Below are positions 38,001 through 46,434 of a stretch of 46,434 nucleotides of DNA, one piece after another. The stretch's first letter is position 1; every line of letters begins with the position of its first letter. The DNA is from Acanthaster planci (taxonomy: Eukaryota; Echinodermata; Asteroidea; Valvatida; Acanthasteridae): positions 488,644 through 535,077 of the forward strand of contig NW_019091552.1 of assembly GCF_001949145.1 (NCBI RefSeq), given 5' to 3'. Position numbers and translations under genes: made by a program. Below the pieces are notes generated by a model. That model saw nothing but the letters and a program-made list of their open reading frames with translations. It made no database searches and was not told the DNA's origin.

Positions 38001-40443
38001 AGGAATTACACTGAAGTGTGGATGCTGAAAGCCAGTTAGTTTAAAGCAGTTGTTTGGAAAGGTTTGGTGTTAACTTCAGAAAGTAATTTTGATACAATGT
38101 TTAACTGCAGTGTTTCAAAATTACACTGTAACTTCAACAGGCATCAATGATCTGGCAATGACAGTTGAGGATTCTCTTGGGGAGCTCTCTCCAAACCGAG
38201 ACCGCAGGAGACGGGACCGCCCTCTTCGGACATCAGCCGGACTCTACTCTTGTACCCAGTGCCCTAAGACGTTCCAGAAGCACAGCTCCTTGCTCAGACA
38301 TGTGTATGAGCACTCAGGTGAGCCAAAAAGTCAGTCATCACTTTGCTTGTTCTTTTCTTTTCTTTGATTTGATTTAATGCGTTAATACCAGGCCTATTGA
38401 AGGCAGTGCATACTTCCTGCAAGTGTGACAGCAAAGACAATTGACTTCCTTTCATTTTTTGTCACAGATTCCAAAATTAAAATTGCTCTCGCATAACTGT
38501 GAACTATGCAAAGCCTCAATAAAGGAGTTCCCAGTTTTCACCTGAACAAAAGAAAAAAAATAAGGAGTAATTAGAAATCAGTGAAATTTATCTTCAGACC
38601 ATTTCATTTTATCAAACTACAATGAACTGAAAATGTCTGAAAACCAAAAAACCTGCCCAAAGAGGAATATTTTTGGCACTGGAAACTCCTTTAATTGGGC
38701 CTTAATTTGAGGTCATCCATTGAGGAATTCACTGGCCTGCTGTCAGTCAATTTCAAAATGGATAGTTCTGTGCATGGATTTTATACTGGATTGACAGAGC
38801 AGTCCTTTCTGCTACTTATATATAGATGTTGCTTTTGAGTGCTAAATTTAGCATTTTGTTTATGCTGCTTAGAAAAGATATGCAGAGTTTGGCAGCACTT
38901 ACATGTCAGCACTGATCAGAATATGTGCTTAACATAAAGTTGAAGGTAGACAGCATGGAGGTGAAAAGAAAAGGAGGGGTACTGGCTATACAAGAGATAC
39001 AACAAAAAATGACAAAAAATGTGACTATGAAATGGAGATTCTGACTGAAAATGAATCTCATCCTTTGAATTAGTGTGCAATTTCTGTTGTGACTATTTAT
39101 CACTTTTAAAAATCCAGTCCATAGGAATGGCTGGAACTGTGCATGTTCTCAAACTACAGGTAATGTCAAAGCACACTTTGAGATAACTGCCAGCTGTTTA
39201 GTAACCTTTTCTTCTACTCTCCTGCACCTGTACCTTTCAGCTGACTTTTTGCCCAGCCGCCACTACCATTTGGAGTGGGAAGTTGACTTACATCTTAATT
39301 ACCCATTGCAATTGAAATCACTGCACAGGCTTTCCATTTCAAGCGTGTGCTTTTTAGTAATTCCAGTCAGATGGCCGTATACATGACCCTGATCATATCT
39401 TGACTGGGAGGGGGAGGGTTACAATTGTTGCCTCCTGGTTCAAGGCCAAGTCACATAATAACCAGTCTAGACACAGAATTGATGCACAGATTGCCCTCCC
39501 TTTTGTAACCTGTTTTGTTTTTTGAGGGAATGGTCAATGTGTAACCGCTTCCAGTACTTCAGCAAGTATTACAAACTGTGAAGGAGAACTGTATTCCAAT
39601 ATGTGTGACTTTTAAATAATTTTTGTTGGAAAAACCTTTTTAAAAATCTCTGTATTGAAAAAATTGGAGCACAGGCACTTTCATAAAGCATAGTTCTCAA
39701 AAGTGGTTTCAATAACTGCATGACTGTAAGTAAACTTGGCACAATGCATACATTTTAATTTTATTGTTTGGAAAAAATGTACCGTTTGGAAAAAATGTGA
39801 CCAACATGATTTGTGTTTCACTTGGCTAAGGCTCTGTTTATGAAAAACCAGTGCTTATCGAGTCTTTGTTAAAGAAATATCAGTGTTTTGAGCTTGAGCT
39901 GAATTTAAGAGTCACAACTATGTAATTTGAAATAAGAATGTCTTTGCTTCCAAAGATTTATCTGTTTACTTTCAGATTTGTTCATTATGTACCGGTACAT
40001 TGCATTGGTTTCAGTAGCAAGCATAAAATGAAACATGATCAATGCATGCATAAAACTCAAGGATCTACTCATGTGGAGTGTACATCCATTTCATCTCATT
40101 TTCACTGCTGACAGGTAAACGCCCCCATGAGTGCAAGGAGTGTGGCAAAGCGTTCAAGCACAAGCACCACCTGATGGAGCACACTCGCCTGCATAGTGGT
40201 GAGAAGCCCTACCAGTGCGACAAGTGCCTTAAGAAGTTCTCCCACTCAGGCTCCTACAGCCAGCACATGAACCACCGCTACAGCTACTGCCGCAAGGAGG
40301 ACAACCTGAGCCGGGGCGTGGGCAAGGGGGCCATGGAGGAGGAGGAAGATGTGATGGAGACCGGGGATTTGGACAGGTGTAGCAACAAGCAGAATGGGAT
40401 TGGGTACAAGGATGAGTTCACCCCGGCTTCGCCTCTTCATTAA
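11009..40443 (+). CDS. ZEB: ZEB/zfh-1 family zinc-finger homeobox transcription factor (whole coding span, 5 coding exons)
   Basis: Joined exons 11009-11066, 33709-34020, 35052-37634, 38141-38317 and 40115-40443 give 3459 coding bases, or 1152 residues plus TAA. All four introns are GT-AG and phase 1, so the frame is continuous. Human ZEB1 and ZEB2 are of similar length (about 1120 and 1210). Order along the protein: RRKQANP motif near the N-terminus; conserved acidic block 96-113; C2H2/CCHC fingers at 136-157, 166-186, 194-214, 223-243 and 251-273; SMAD-binding-like block 361-389; Pro/Ala-rich linker to about 460; CCHC finger 535-556; divergent homeodomain about 646-705; PLDLS at 829-833; C-terminal fingers 1022-1042, 1050-1070 and 1078-1102. 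Family knowledge: ZEB proteins are nuclear, bind paired CACCT(G) E2-boxes with the two finger clusters, repress through CtBP and NuRD, and act in neural, mesodermal and EMT programmes. Orthology to ZEB is clear; function in this animal is inferred. Confidence 0.96.
12001..12200. promoter_or_regulatory. Candidate intronic regulatory block near the 5' end of intron 1
   Basis: Mixed CpG-rich and AT-rich motif-dense sequence, opening with CACGTG (12001). It contains CAGGTA (12122-12127, the preferred ZEB/Snail E2-box), an AACCTGT box at 12105 and a GCC-repeat segment. The composition resembles conserved non-coding DNA, but conservation cannot be tested here. Confidence 0.25.
19287..19314. promoter_or_regulatory. 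Inverted pair of homeodomain-type sites
   Basis: CTCATTAAT (19287-19295) and ATTAATGAG (19306-19314) form perfect 9-bp inverted arms around a 10-base spacer. TAAT cores in this arrangement suit paired homeodomain binding. The same 9-mer recurs at 21107. Confidence 0.3.
20920..21131. promoter_or_regulatory. Candidate intron 1 enhancer with clustered homeodomain and GATA-type sites
   Basis: The left half is CpG-richer and non-repetitive (including CGCTAATCAAGG, with an Otx/Gsc-type TAATC core). The right half carries ATTAATGAG (21107-21115), TAATTAA (21116-21122) and GATAA (21127-21131) within 25 bp. No open frame of note. Confidence 0.3.
32480..32900. promoter_or_regulatory. Candidate enhancer 0.8-1.2 kb upstream of exon 2
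   Basis: Contains TAATTAG (32499-32505), CATTAATTAA (32507-32516) and CAATTAGC near 32530, together with the inverted repeat GCATTC-AA-GAATGC (32517-32530), whose half-sites resemble TEAD/M-CAT elements. The following 350 bp is mixed-composition, unique-looking sequence typical of conserved non-coding DNA. Inference only. Confidence 0.3.
33709..34020 (+). CDS. ZEB: ZEB coding exon 2 (acidic N-terminal region)
   Basis: Residues 21-123 plus junction codons. The acceptor is ...GGGCATTCAG|GT and the donor is AATG|GTATGC. The exon is rich in Asp, Glu and Ser. It contains a stretch around residues 96-113 ([18 protein letters not shown]) that closely matches the vertebrate ZEB block with [15 protein letters not shown] just ahead of the first finger, which confirms this is a true ZEB exon rather than a chance open frame. 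Read-through into intron 2 would add about 40 residues before a stop at 34145. Exon 1 splices to it directly in frame, so no intermediate exon is required, although one cannot be excluded in a 22.6-kb intron. Confidence 0.93.
34021..35051 (+). other. ZEB intron 2 (1031 bp)
   Basis: GTATGC donor to TTTTCACAG acceptor, phase 1. It contains a poly-C run near the donor and otherwise AT-rich sequence. No further feature seen. Confidence 0.9.
35052..37634 (+). CDS. ZEB: ZEB coding exon 3 (N-terminal zinc-finger cluster, central region, homeodomain, CtBP motif)
   Basis: One 2583-base exon, residues 125-984. Finger 1: C136/C139/H152/H157. Finger 2: C166/C169/H182/H186. An additional finger: C194/C197/H210/H214. 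Next finger: C223/C226/H239/H243 with the hallmark [20 protein letters not shown]. Last: C251/C254/H267/C273 (CCHC). Then come a conserved [18 protein letters not shown] block (from 363), a low-complexity Pro/Ala/Ser region, the [11 protein letters not shown] motif (499 on), a CCHC finger C535/C538/H551/C556 ending QHERYLC, a homeodomain-like segment about 646-705 with AWFQRTRK in helix 3, and PLDLS at 829-833. Vertebrate genes divide this region over several exons (from memory); here it is one exon. The acceptor is TTTTCACAG|GTGG and the donor is AATG|GTAGGT. Confidence 0.96.
37635..38140 (+). other. ZEB intron 3 (506 bp), in-frame stop just after the donor
   Basis: The donor context is AATG|GTAGGTAAAAG. 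Unspliced transcripts read only Gly-Arg and then hit TAA at 37640-37642, ending the protein before the C-terminal fingers. A second GT four bases downstream (37639) is a competing donor, but it would shift frame into a stop within a few codons of exon 4. Confidence 0.9.
38141..38317 (+). CDS. ZEB: ZEB coding exon 4 (first finger of the C-terminal cluster)
   Basis: Residues 986-1043. The acceptor is CTTCAACAG|GC and the donor is CACTCAG|GTGAGC. A basic run, [11 protein letters not shown] (1004-1014), is NLS-like and sits where vertebrate ZEB has RKKIKK. It is followed by a C2H2 finger C1022/C1025/H1038/H1042 with [15 protein letters not shown], which corresponds to vertebrate TFQKSSSLLRHKYEH. 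The phase-1 junction after EHS|G matches the position of the vertebrate boundary ahead of the GKRPH linker. Confidence 0.95.
38318..40114 (+). other. ZEB intron 4 (1797 bp)
   Basis: GTGAGC donor to CTGACAG acceptor, phase 1. AT-rich, with a small tandem duplication of GTTTGGAAAAAATGT around 39766-39798. No coding signal. Confidence 0.9.
40115..40443 (+). CDS. ZEB: ZEB coding exon 5 (last two C-terminal fingers, short acidic tail, stop)
   Basis: Residues 1045-1152 and TAA at 40441-40443. The acceptor is CACTGCTGACAG|GT. It encodes fingers C1050/C1053/H1066/H1070 ([12 protein letters not shown]) and C1078/C1081/H1094 with the [17 protein letters not shown] signature that closes ZEB proteins. 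The tail after C1102 is only 50 residues with a small EEEED patch, far shorter than the long Glu-rich tails of vertebrate ZEB1/2. The exon continues into the 3' UTR. Confidence 0.95.
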
Positions 40444-40518
40444 GTGGCTCAGGACACCAACCGCAGGAAAGCACAGGAGGGACAGATAGCAGTCTAAAGC
40501 CAGAGTGACATCCACTGT

Positions 40519-40525
40519 CAGTATT
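40519..40525 (+). promoter_or_regulatory. miR-8/miR-200 seed match 1
   Basis: CAGTATT, complementary to nucleotides 2-8 of the miR-8/200b/200c/429 family, 76 bases after the stop codon. It would be present in even the shortest plausible 3' UTR. Confidence 0.55.
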
Positions 40526-43250
40526 CTAATGGTCAGCTATGAGTTTTGATAATGCATTTACGTGTATACCATATGATGGTATTAAAATACAACTTATACA
40601 TTTTTGGTCCTATGTAAACAATGTTGATTTGGTTGCACATTCTGTAATGTGGGCTAGAAGTAGATTTTTTTGGTAACATTTCCAGAGCTTTGCATTCCCT
40701 GTACACATTCAAGCCTTGAACTAGAAATTATTGCGTATAAGCTCAATGCCTGTAATACAATGTGGCAAAGCACACAACACTGTTGTATTGTTAATTTTAA
40801 GAAGTGAATGTCTTCTCCCATTTCTATCACTGCCTCTGAGATCATTGCAAACATGACTTTAGGCAACAGAAATCAAGATGTGACAATGATGTATTTGTTA
40901 GCAGGAGCTTGATTTTTTTCGTTGGACTGACCACACAATTTGCCGTCTGCAAACCCTGAATCAGAGAGGTTTATTTAGAGTAAGCCTTTGATGTTGGCGC
41001 AGGGAAAATAGTGTATAAAGATACCAACTAAAAATGGAGGCCGCCTTTTCTTGCCCAGAGAATGGGTGCAGAGTCAAACAGTAAATTTGTGAACAAAAGT
41101 GTGCTACAATATAGTTTGTGTGCTATGTGAGATGGGAGGACAATATAGTGCTGCTTTGTGTTGGACTGGATGTAGAGGCCAACAAAGCCACACTCCTTAA
41201 TTGAATTCTTAAATTAATAATAGAACAGACTATTCACAGCTTCTTTCTCGTGCTCTTCTGTAACAAAATCACTGAATGTTTGGAAATGTCTTTGAAAAAG
41301 GAGCAAAGCCTTTTTGTACTTACTGCAATTAGTTGAAGTCCACAGTTGGAGACAATTTTTTACTACCTGCAAGAACAAAAGGGAACTGTTTGTGAGACAG
41401 CAGAAAAGTTTCTGAAGTGTCATGCATGTGCACAAAGCTAGAGAACAAATTCCTAAAAATAACACTCGCTGGTAGAACTGTCCATTCCCAAATCCACTCT
41501 TGACATTTGATCCCTACATGCAACGGATGGGGATAATCATTCAGTTTCCTGGCATAGGATCAGGGATGAAACCTTCAATCAGTCTTTGTCACGAGATGCC
41601 AGTTCAAGAAAGCAGCCCCCCTTGTGTGAAGGGGAAGAGGGTACCAGATATGGGTGCATGGGTTGCATTAGCAAGGTGGCACACAACGCTATTCACCCTT
41701 CCTGTGAAAAGAATTGTATGAATAAGCACTGACACAGTCAATACAGAGAGACACATTCTCCAGGACTGTGAAGTGGGGGTAGACACAACACAACTGTTTT
41801 ACTGCTGATTGAATGTGAAAAGCACGCCAACCATGTCAGAAGTTGAGAAAGTACATACATTGTATATGTGTTGAACAAGTGAAATTGTGCCAACCTCCTG
41901 TTTTTTGGACAGTTCTGGATATAAGATCATGTCTTGAAGATTGCTGGCACCCAACCAAAAGTAAGTGGTCTCTACGGTGTCATACAATTTTAGCTCGCTT
42001 TAACCATAGATATAATACCTAAGGGGATGATCCATGAAACTTGAGGAACACATGATGATGACAGGTTATTTTTTGTCTGCATTTAGCAGGTGTTTATTAT
42101 AGGAAGCTGAAAAGGATATGGCACTTCCCTCTCCCAATCAAGTTGGTTAAAGTATTGCTTCCCCAAAGTGCAGCCGTGCAGCCATACGATCCATGCACTT
42201 TGGGGGCTTACCTCTGTCAAACATAAACTGAGTAACTGACAATGGATGAAACGAGACAAGCACTTTCCTTTCATTGAAAAACAACATGGTACATGTGTAT
42301 GGGTTGTTGGGAAAAACAAGCAACAACTGTAAAAAAAATTGATTTTATAACGTTCTTGATTGGAAGCAAAAGGTATTTAAATAATTAGCAGACACTTGCC
42401 AGCTGACCCAAAAGGCTTGAAAGAAAACTACTGTATGTTATTGCTTGGAATACGATGTTGGTCAGGGCACGGTAGCAAAAGAGGGTGTTAGGAGAAGTTG
42501 TATATATATGCTACATGCAGGAGCCCCCCCAATCCCTGGTAGTCACTGTCTTGCTTACACATATTTCCTGATGTCAATTACTAGCCTCCTGCCTTGGGCA
42601 GCTCTCAGGATCCTCTGTAGGCTCTGGGTCTTCCAGTATCACAGGGAATGAGGGGGAAATTGCATGCACATTAGCACTTCCACTGGGGCCCTTGGGATAG
42701 GAAACAGGGGACGTGTCTGGTTTGATTTGCCTGTTCTACATCCATCCTTTTGACCTTGGAATGATTAACTGACAAGGGAATGATTTTGACACTTTCAGGG
42801 AACTCTAGACAAAGACCACATGTACCTTGAGTGCAAAGTGCAAGTGACTTTTTGGCACCACCATAAATGAGATTGGAAAAGTTTATACTTGTATTAGGGT
42901 ATGCAGATTTTAAAGTCCATTTAAGCACTTGTCGCCGGATAATGTGTAAACACACATAATTTTCCTTATTCGTTCCACGGAGGATGTGCACACTCGTTAA
43001 AGAATTGTTTTTTTTCATTTCTACGGTTAATGTAATTAACGCATTGTGCTTGGTTGGTCAAAGTGCAGTTGCAAGGTTGAAGAATGTGCAGGTAAAAAAA
43101 TGCCCCCAGCAGCTTTTTCGGGTTGGAAAATCCGACTTTAAGTGGGTAATAAGGGTAAAATGCATGTTTCAGCTGAACTGTCTATTTGTGACAGGTTCGT
43201 AGCTGTGCAGATAAAAATCTTTGCAAGATAAACTTCACTGCTGTTATGAG

Positions 43251-43256
43251 AATAAA
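43251..43256 (+). terminator. Possible intermediate polyadenylation signal
   Basis: AATAAA within the 3' UTR. Use would shorten the UTR to about 2.8 kb and remove three of the four miR-8/200 seed matches. Confidence 0.3.
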
Positions 43257-43627
43257 TCTGAAACAGTTCAACATTTTTAAGGATTTTTATGTCTAGAAAC
43301 ACTAGATTTGTACCTTGATCAAAATATTTTTCTGTTCAACAGTTTTTGAACAATGATCACTTAGAACAAGTTTATGTAAGAGTTATTTAATTTGTTACAC
43401 TGTTTAAGTTAAAAAGCAGAGTATTTTTGAACTGAAATTCTACAGCAATTCATTTATCAGGGTTGCGAGACACAGTGCGCTACTGAGTACTGGCAAGGTT
43501 ATTTCGGTGCTCTACATTATAAGTATTTTTGACAAACTATAGCCATGTGTAACAATTAGATAACACATTAGCTTGGCTCTTACATGTATGTTACTGGCTG
43601 TAATGCTTTACATTTGTCAAGTATGAA

Positions 43628-43634
43628 CAGTATT
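43628..43634 (+). promoter_or_regulatory. miR-8/miR-200 seed match 2
   Basis: CAGTATT in the distal 3' UTR, downstream of the intermediate AATAAA at 43251, so it would be lost if that signal were used. Confidence 0.5.
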
Positions 43635-43718
43635 TGTGATGCAAACTTGTGTTGCAGTGCGCAATGCCCTCTATTAAAATTGTATCATTAGTAAATATTC
43701 ATCTAGTTTTAGATAATG

Positions 43719-43734
43719 TACATGTATACATGTA
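43719..43734. repeat. 16-bp perfect palindrome TACATGTATACATGTA
   Basis: Self-complementary word in the 3' UTR, built from two copies of ACATGTA, a word that recurs throughout this window. Confidence 0.85.
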
Positions 43735-44776
43735 GATGAGGACGAACCAGGGAGTTTCATCTGTTAAATAGAGCCACCCAGTTAACAACATTTTGGGGGA
43801 CAAATTTTGTAACTCCTCGCACAAATGGTCTGTACCTTGCAAAGCATTAGATTGAACTATCATGGCTCTCTTGAAAGATTTTTAACAGAACTTTGTACAC
43901 TGTGTATACAAAGGAACAATGAATGAAATTACTTCAGTTGTAAGAAACTCATCTTTCGGCAAAAGGACTTATTGTACTGGGTTTTAAGACTGCATCAATT
44001 TAGATCTTCCAAACTTTGAACAAGTACTAAATAATGGGAAGGACTGTAATTTAAGTTTTCCTTAGAAAACAAAATGTAAAAATGTACATCTGTATTTTGA
44101 AATTGTTAGATTTGATCATAACCTTCCACCAGCATGTTTATAAGTGTATATTTTTCACCAAGGTTGTTTGTGATTTAAAAGACATGAAGATCATTGGAAA
44201 TGAAGATTTTCTTCCTTTGTATGCAAGTTTATTCCATCAGACATTAAGAACAAAGTCCCTCAGTAATATGTGGAACAAAAAGATGTTGATATACTTTGTA
44301 AGATTACTTCAGCTGCTGTAAAATATGCCTGTAGGTCAGCTTGGAATGAATCCCCATTGGATTTTTTTTAATTCTTATTTGTGTCATCAAAGTGACCACT
44401 GTCTTTCTGTTATGCAGCCATGAAACCAGATTTAGTCCACAGCTTCTGTTCCTAAAATAAGTCTCTGAAGCTTGGTGTGTAACTGCATAGGTATTACAGT
44501 AATGTGGCTCATATGAAAAGATTTATGTCAGTTGTTGCATTGTACTTAATGGAAAGTAGTTTCATAGTTAGCTGGGTGTGCTATACAGCCAACACGTCAC
44601 ATTTTATTCAATTTGTAGAACTAGAAAATGGCTACAGGGCGTGTACGTGTAGTTAGTCTGTGAGACAATAGAATGTGGCACCCTCTTGTCACCTGTACAC
44701 ATGCAGAAGACTGAAAAATATTCAAATTAATTCAAACTATTATTTGTATGACAGTATGTGTGCTATAAACCATGGA

Positions 44777-44783
44777 CAGTATT
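44777..44783 (+). promoter_or_regulatory. miR-8/miR-200 seed match 3
   Basis: CAGTATT, 139 bases upstream of seed match 4. Confidence 0.5.
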
Positions 44784-44915
44784 GGAAAACATTCAGATTA
44801 TCTGATCATAATTACAAATGTTCAGTTAAATGTGAACTTGCTTGTAGTGAATCCCCAAAATATTCAGTTGTTTTGTCAACAACTGCTGCACCGCGATGTG
44901 TGCTTATCAACTCAA

Positions 44916-44922
44916 CAGTATT
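44916..44922 (+). promoter_or_regulatory. miR-8/miR-200 seed match 4
   Basis: CAGTATT in distal 3' UTR sequence, about 450 bases ahead of the main polyadenylation signal. Confidence 0.5.
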
Positions 44923-45053
44923 GTGCATGTACATGTGAGCTTGATGCAGGTGGACGGAGTAATGGTTTATAAGACTATCCTGGAAAATACTAATGTTGAC
45001 AAATCTTGCCATCAACACAAACACGCACCATCTTGGCATTATCTCAAAATGCG

Positions 45054-45250
45054 TTTATTTATTTGAGTTTCGGTGTGCTATGAAGTTCATACTGCTACAA
45101 TTCAGGTTTACTTTATAAAAGAGCCATCAAAAGGAACAAAACTGTGCATGCTTATTAACCTTTGACCTGTAATTTATTGTAACCAGTGGGGTTTTAAAAT
45201 GGCCCTAGAAAATGTATGTATTTATTCCTTGTAACTGTACTATTTATTTC
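45054..45250 (+). promoter_or_regulatory. AU-rich elements in distal 3' UTR
   Basis: TTATTTATT nonamer at 45055-45063 plus further ATTTATT/TATTTATT words near 45220 and 45241. Such nonamers recruit mRNA-decay factors in animals; their function here is inferred. Confidence 0.35.
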
Positions 45251-45371
45251 AAAAGCCGTGGTAGCTACCACTGTGCTTCATATAGAGGAGCTTAAGACTG
45301 GCTACTCTAAGGTAATAAGAATAATTCTGTATTTATGTACTCTTATCTTTTTTGTCTTCTTGATTTGATGC

Positions 45372-45377
45372 AATAAA
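45372..45377 (+). terminator. Main polyadenylation signal of ZEB
   Basis: AATAAA in the context GATGCAATAAAAGTTTC, the strongest-looking signal downstream of the stop codon, with cleavage expected 10-30 bases later. Another AATAAA at 45463 could be used instead. Confidence 0.6.
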
Positions 45378-45468
45378 AGTTTCAAGATGAAAGACCTACA
45401 ACTGAAGGTGACAACTGTGCACTTACATTTATAGTATTATTTAACAAGTGTTTAAGAACTAAAATAAA

Positions 45469-46434
45469 AAGGTAAACAAATTTGCAACCATATAGAGTTC
45501 TTCCCCTTAAATATCACAAGAAAACTGTACAAGAAATGTAGAAGGCTAGACAAGCCTAAACAAACTGCTAGAAACTGAACCATGGATATTGCAGGGAGGA
45601 GCTTGGATACCCCCCTCCCCCCGGAAAAATTAATGGAAAAACAGGAGGGAAAGGCGGGCTCAAAAGTGAAAGAAAAGGAAAATGCATGAAAATCACAATT
45701 TGTTTAAAATAGGGAAAGTCAGCCGGTCAACATGTTGGCGACCATGAGTGCCTCCCCTATACCCCCAAAATCAGAATAGAGCTTTCCCTTTCCTACATGT
45801 ACCTCTGTGGCCTTACTGGCGACGCCCATGACCTGAACCGAGGGACTTGGTCCCAAGCCAACCAGGTTAAGAGGGGGTATTTTTGCCGGAGGGGGGGATT
45901 TAACCTCTTGCTATTATTAATAAGCACCAACCTTGGTTCTGACTCGGGTTGATTATACTACAAAGCAAGTACATGTATACGGTCATGCTATAATGTATAC
46001 ATGTACTTACAGTTAAGATCTCTCACACAATTATTGTGGGCAGTGCTGGTTTTCCTCATTCTGGTTAAATACTGGTATTTGACCACAGGTACCGTAGAAT
46101 TTGATCTATGGTTACAACCTTCCTTTGCTATGCTATGATACATTCTTGACACAGTTGTCATATCAGTCAAAATCAGTCAAATTTCCCATATGTGTCTGTG
46201 CACTGGGGGAAATCAAGTGGAAGGCATTTTTGACTGTTTTTGATGGTTAAAACAGAAGGAGGGGTAATTACTAAGTAAAAAACCTTGCATCTGACTACGA
46301 TTTTTACAGTAAGATATGCCATAATCAAGAGGGATCATAGAAATATTTCTATAAATCCCGAATTTGGGACTGACAGTTTCCAGTTCCAAATTGTGGGTCT
46401 ATTTTGGATAGAGGAGGGCGGCTACATTCAGAAA
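45469..46434. other. Downstream intergenic sequence
   Basis: Non-coding. It contains purine-rich and poly-C/poly-G tracts (about 45598-45660 and 45880-45900) and the inverted repeat listed separately. No gene-like frame. Confidence 0.55.
45967..46008. repeat. Perfect 14-bp inverted repeat with 14-base loop
   Basis: AAGTACATGTATAC (45967-45980) is the exact reverse complement of GTATACATGTACTT (45995-46008). It could form a hairpin in RNA from either strand or represent a tiny foldback element. Confidence 0.85.

Larger units (their letters stand above)
40444..45395 (+). other. Putative ZEB 3' UTR (about 5 kb)
   Basis: From the stop to just past the strong AATAAA at 45372. The region is AT-rich, has no gene-like open frame, and contains four miR-8/200 seed matches, a 16-bp perfect palindrome (43719-43734), an intermediate AATAAA (43251) and an AU-rich stretch at 45054-45250. 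Its extent is inferred from polyadenylation signals only; an additional downstream AATAAA lies at 45463. Long, miRNA-rich 3' UTRs are typical of ZEB genes. Confidence 0.65.

Overview
This is a eukaryotic (animal) window built around one gene: a five-coding-exon ZEB/zfh-1 family transcription factor (zinc finger E-box-binding homeobox) on the + strand. Joining the exons through GT-AG introns, all in phase 1, gives a 1152-residue protein. It carries an N-terminal NuRD-recruitment-type motif, an N-terminal zinc-finger cluster, a block resembling the SMAD-binding region, a central CCHC finger, a divergent homeodomain, a PLDLS CtBP-binding motif and a C-terminal three-finger cluster. The introns are large and AT-rich, there is a single ZEB gene, the intron 1 position matches vertebrate ZEB genes, and TACATGTA and TAGGCCTA words recur. 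Together these suggest an invertebrate deuterostome (echinoderm, hemichordate or cephalochordate), but the species cannot be fixed from this sequence alone.

Layout. Positions 1-10.8 kb are non-coding upstream sequence. They hold a possible SINE remnant at the left edge, a 51-bp duplicated block (3952-4078), three CAG...CTG-ended DNA-transposon-like elements clustered at 5.2-7.5 kb (the first a clear hAT-type element with an 8-bp target duplication), and a CpG-richer block with paired TGACAG sites (about 7.8-8.1 kb). A palindrome combining an octamer and a TATA box lies at 10.02 kb. A CpG-rich proximal promoter with forkhead, E-box, CRE-like and NRF1-like sites lies at 10.84-10.92 kb. Exon 1 (start ATG 11009) encodes only 19 codons plus one base. 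Intron 1 is 22.6 kb with no recognisable exon, but with several homeodomain-site-rich or CpG-rich blocks that look like candidate enhancers. Exons 2-5 lie at 33.7-40.4 kb. A long 3' UTR (about 5 kb) runs to a strong AATAAA at 45372, and the last kilobase is intergenic.

The most interesting points are: (i) four perfect miR-8/miR-200 seed matches in the putative 3' UTR, suggesting that the vertebrate miR-200/ZEB regulatory link also exists in this lineage; (ii) a complete extra C2H2 finger in the N-terminal cluster where vertebrate ZEB proteins have only a short spacer; (iii) loss of the homeodomain Asn51; (iv) an intron 3 whose retention would give a natural protein lacking the C-terminal finger cluster; and (v) repeated copies of a homeodomain-type 9-mer in intron 1. 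No other protein gene, tRNA, rRNA or CRISPR array can be supported.
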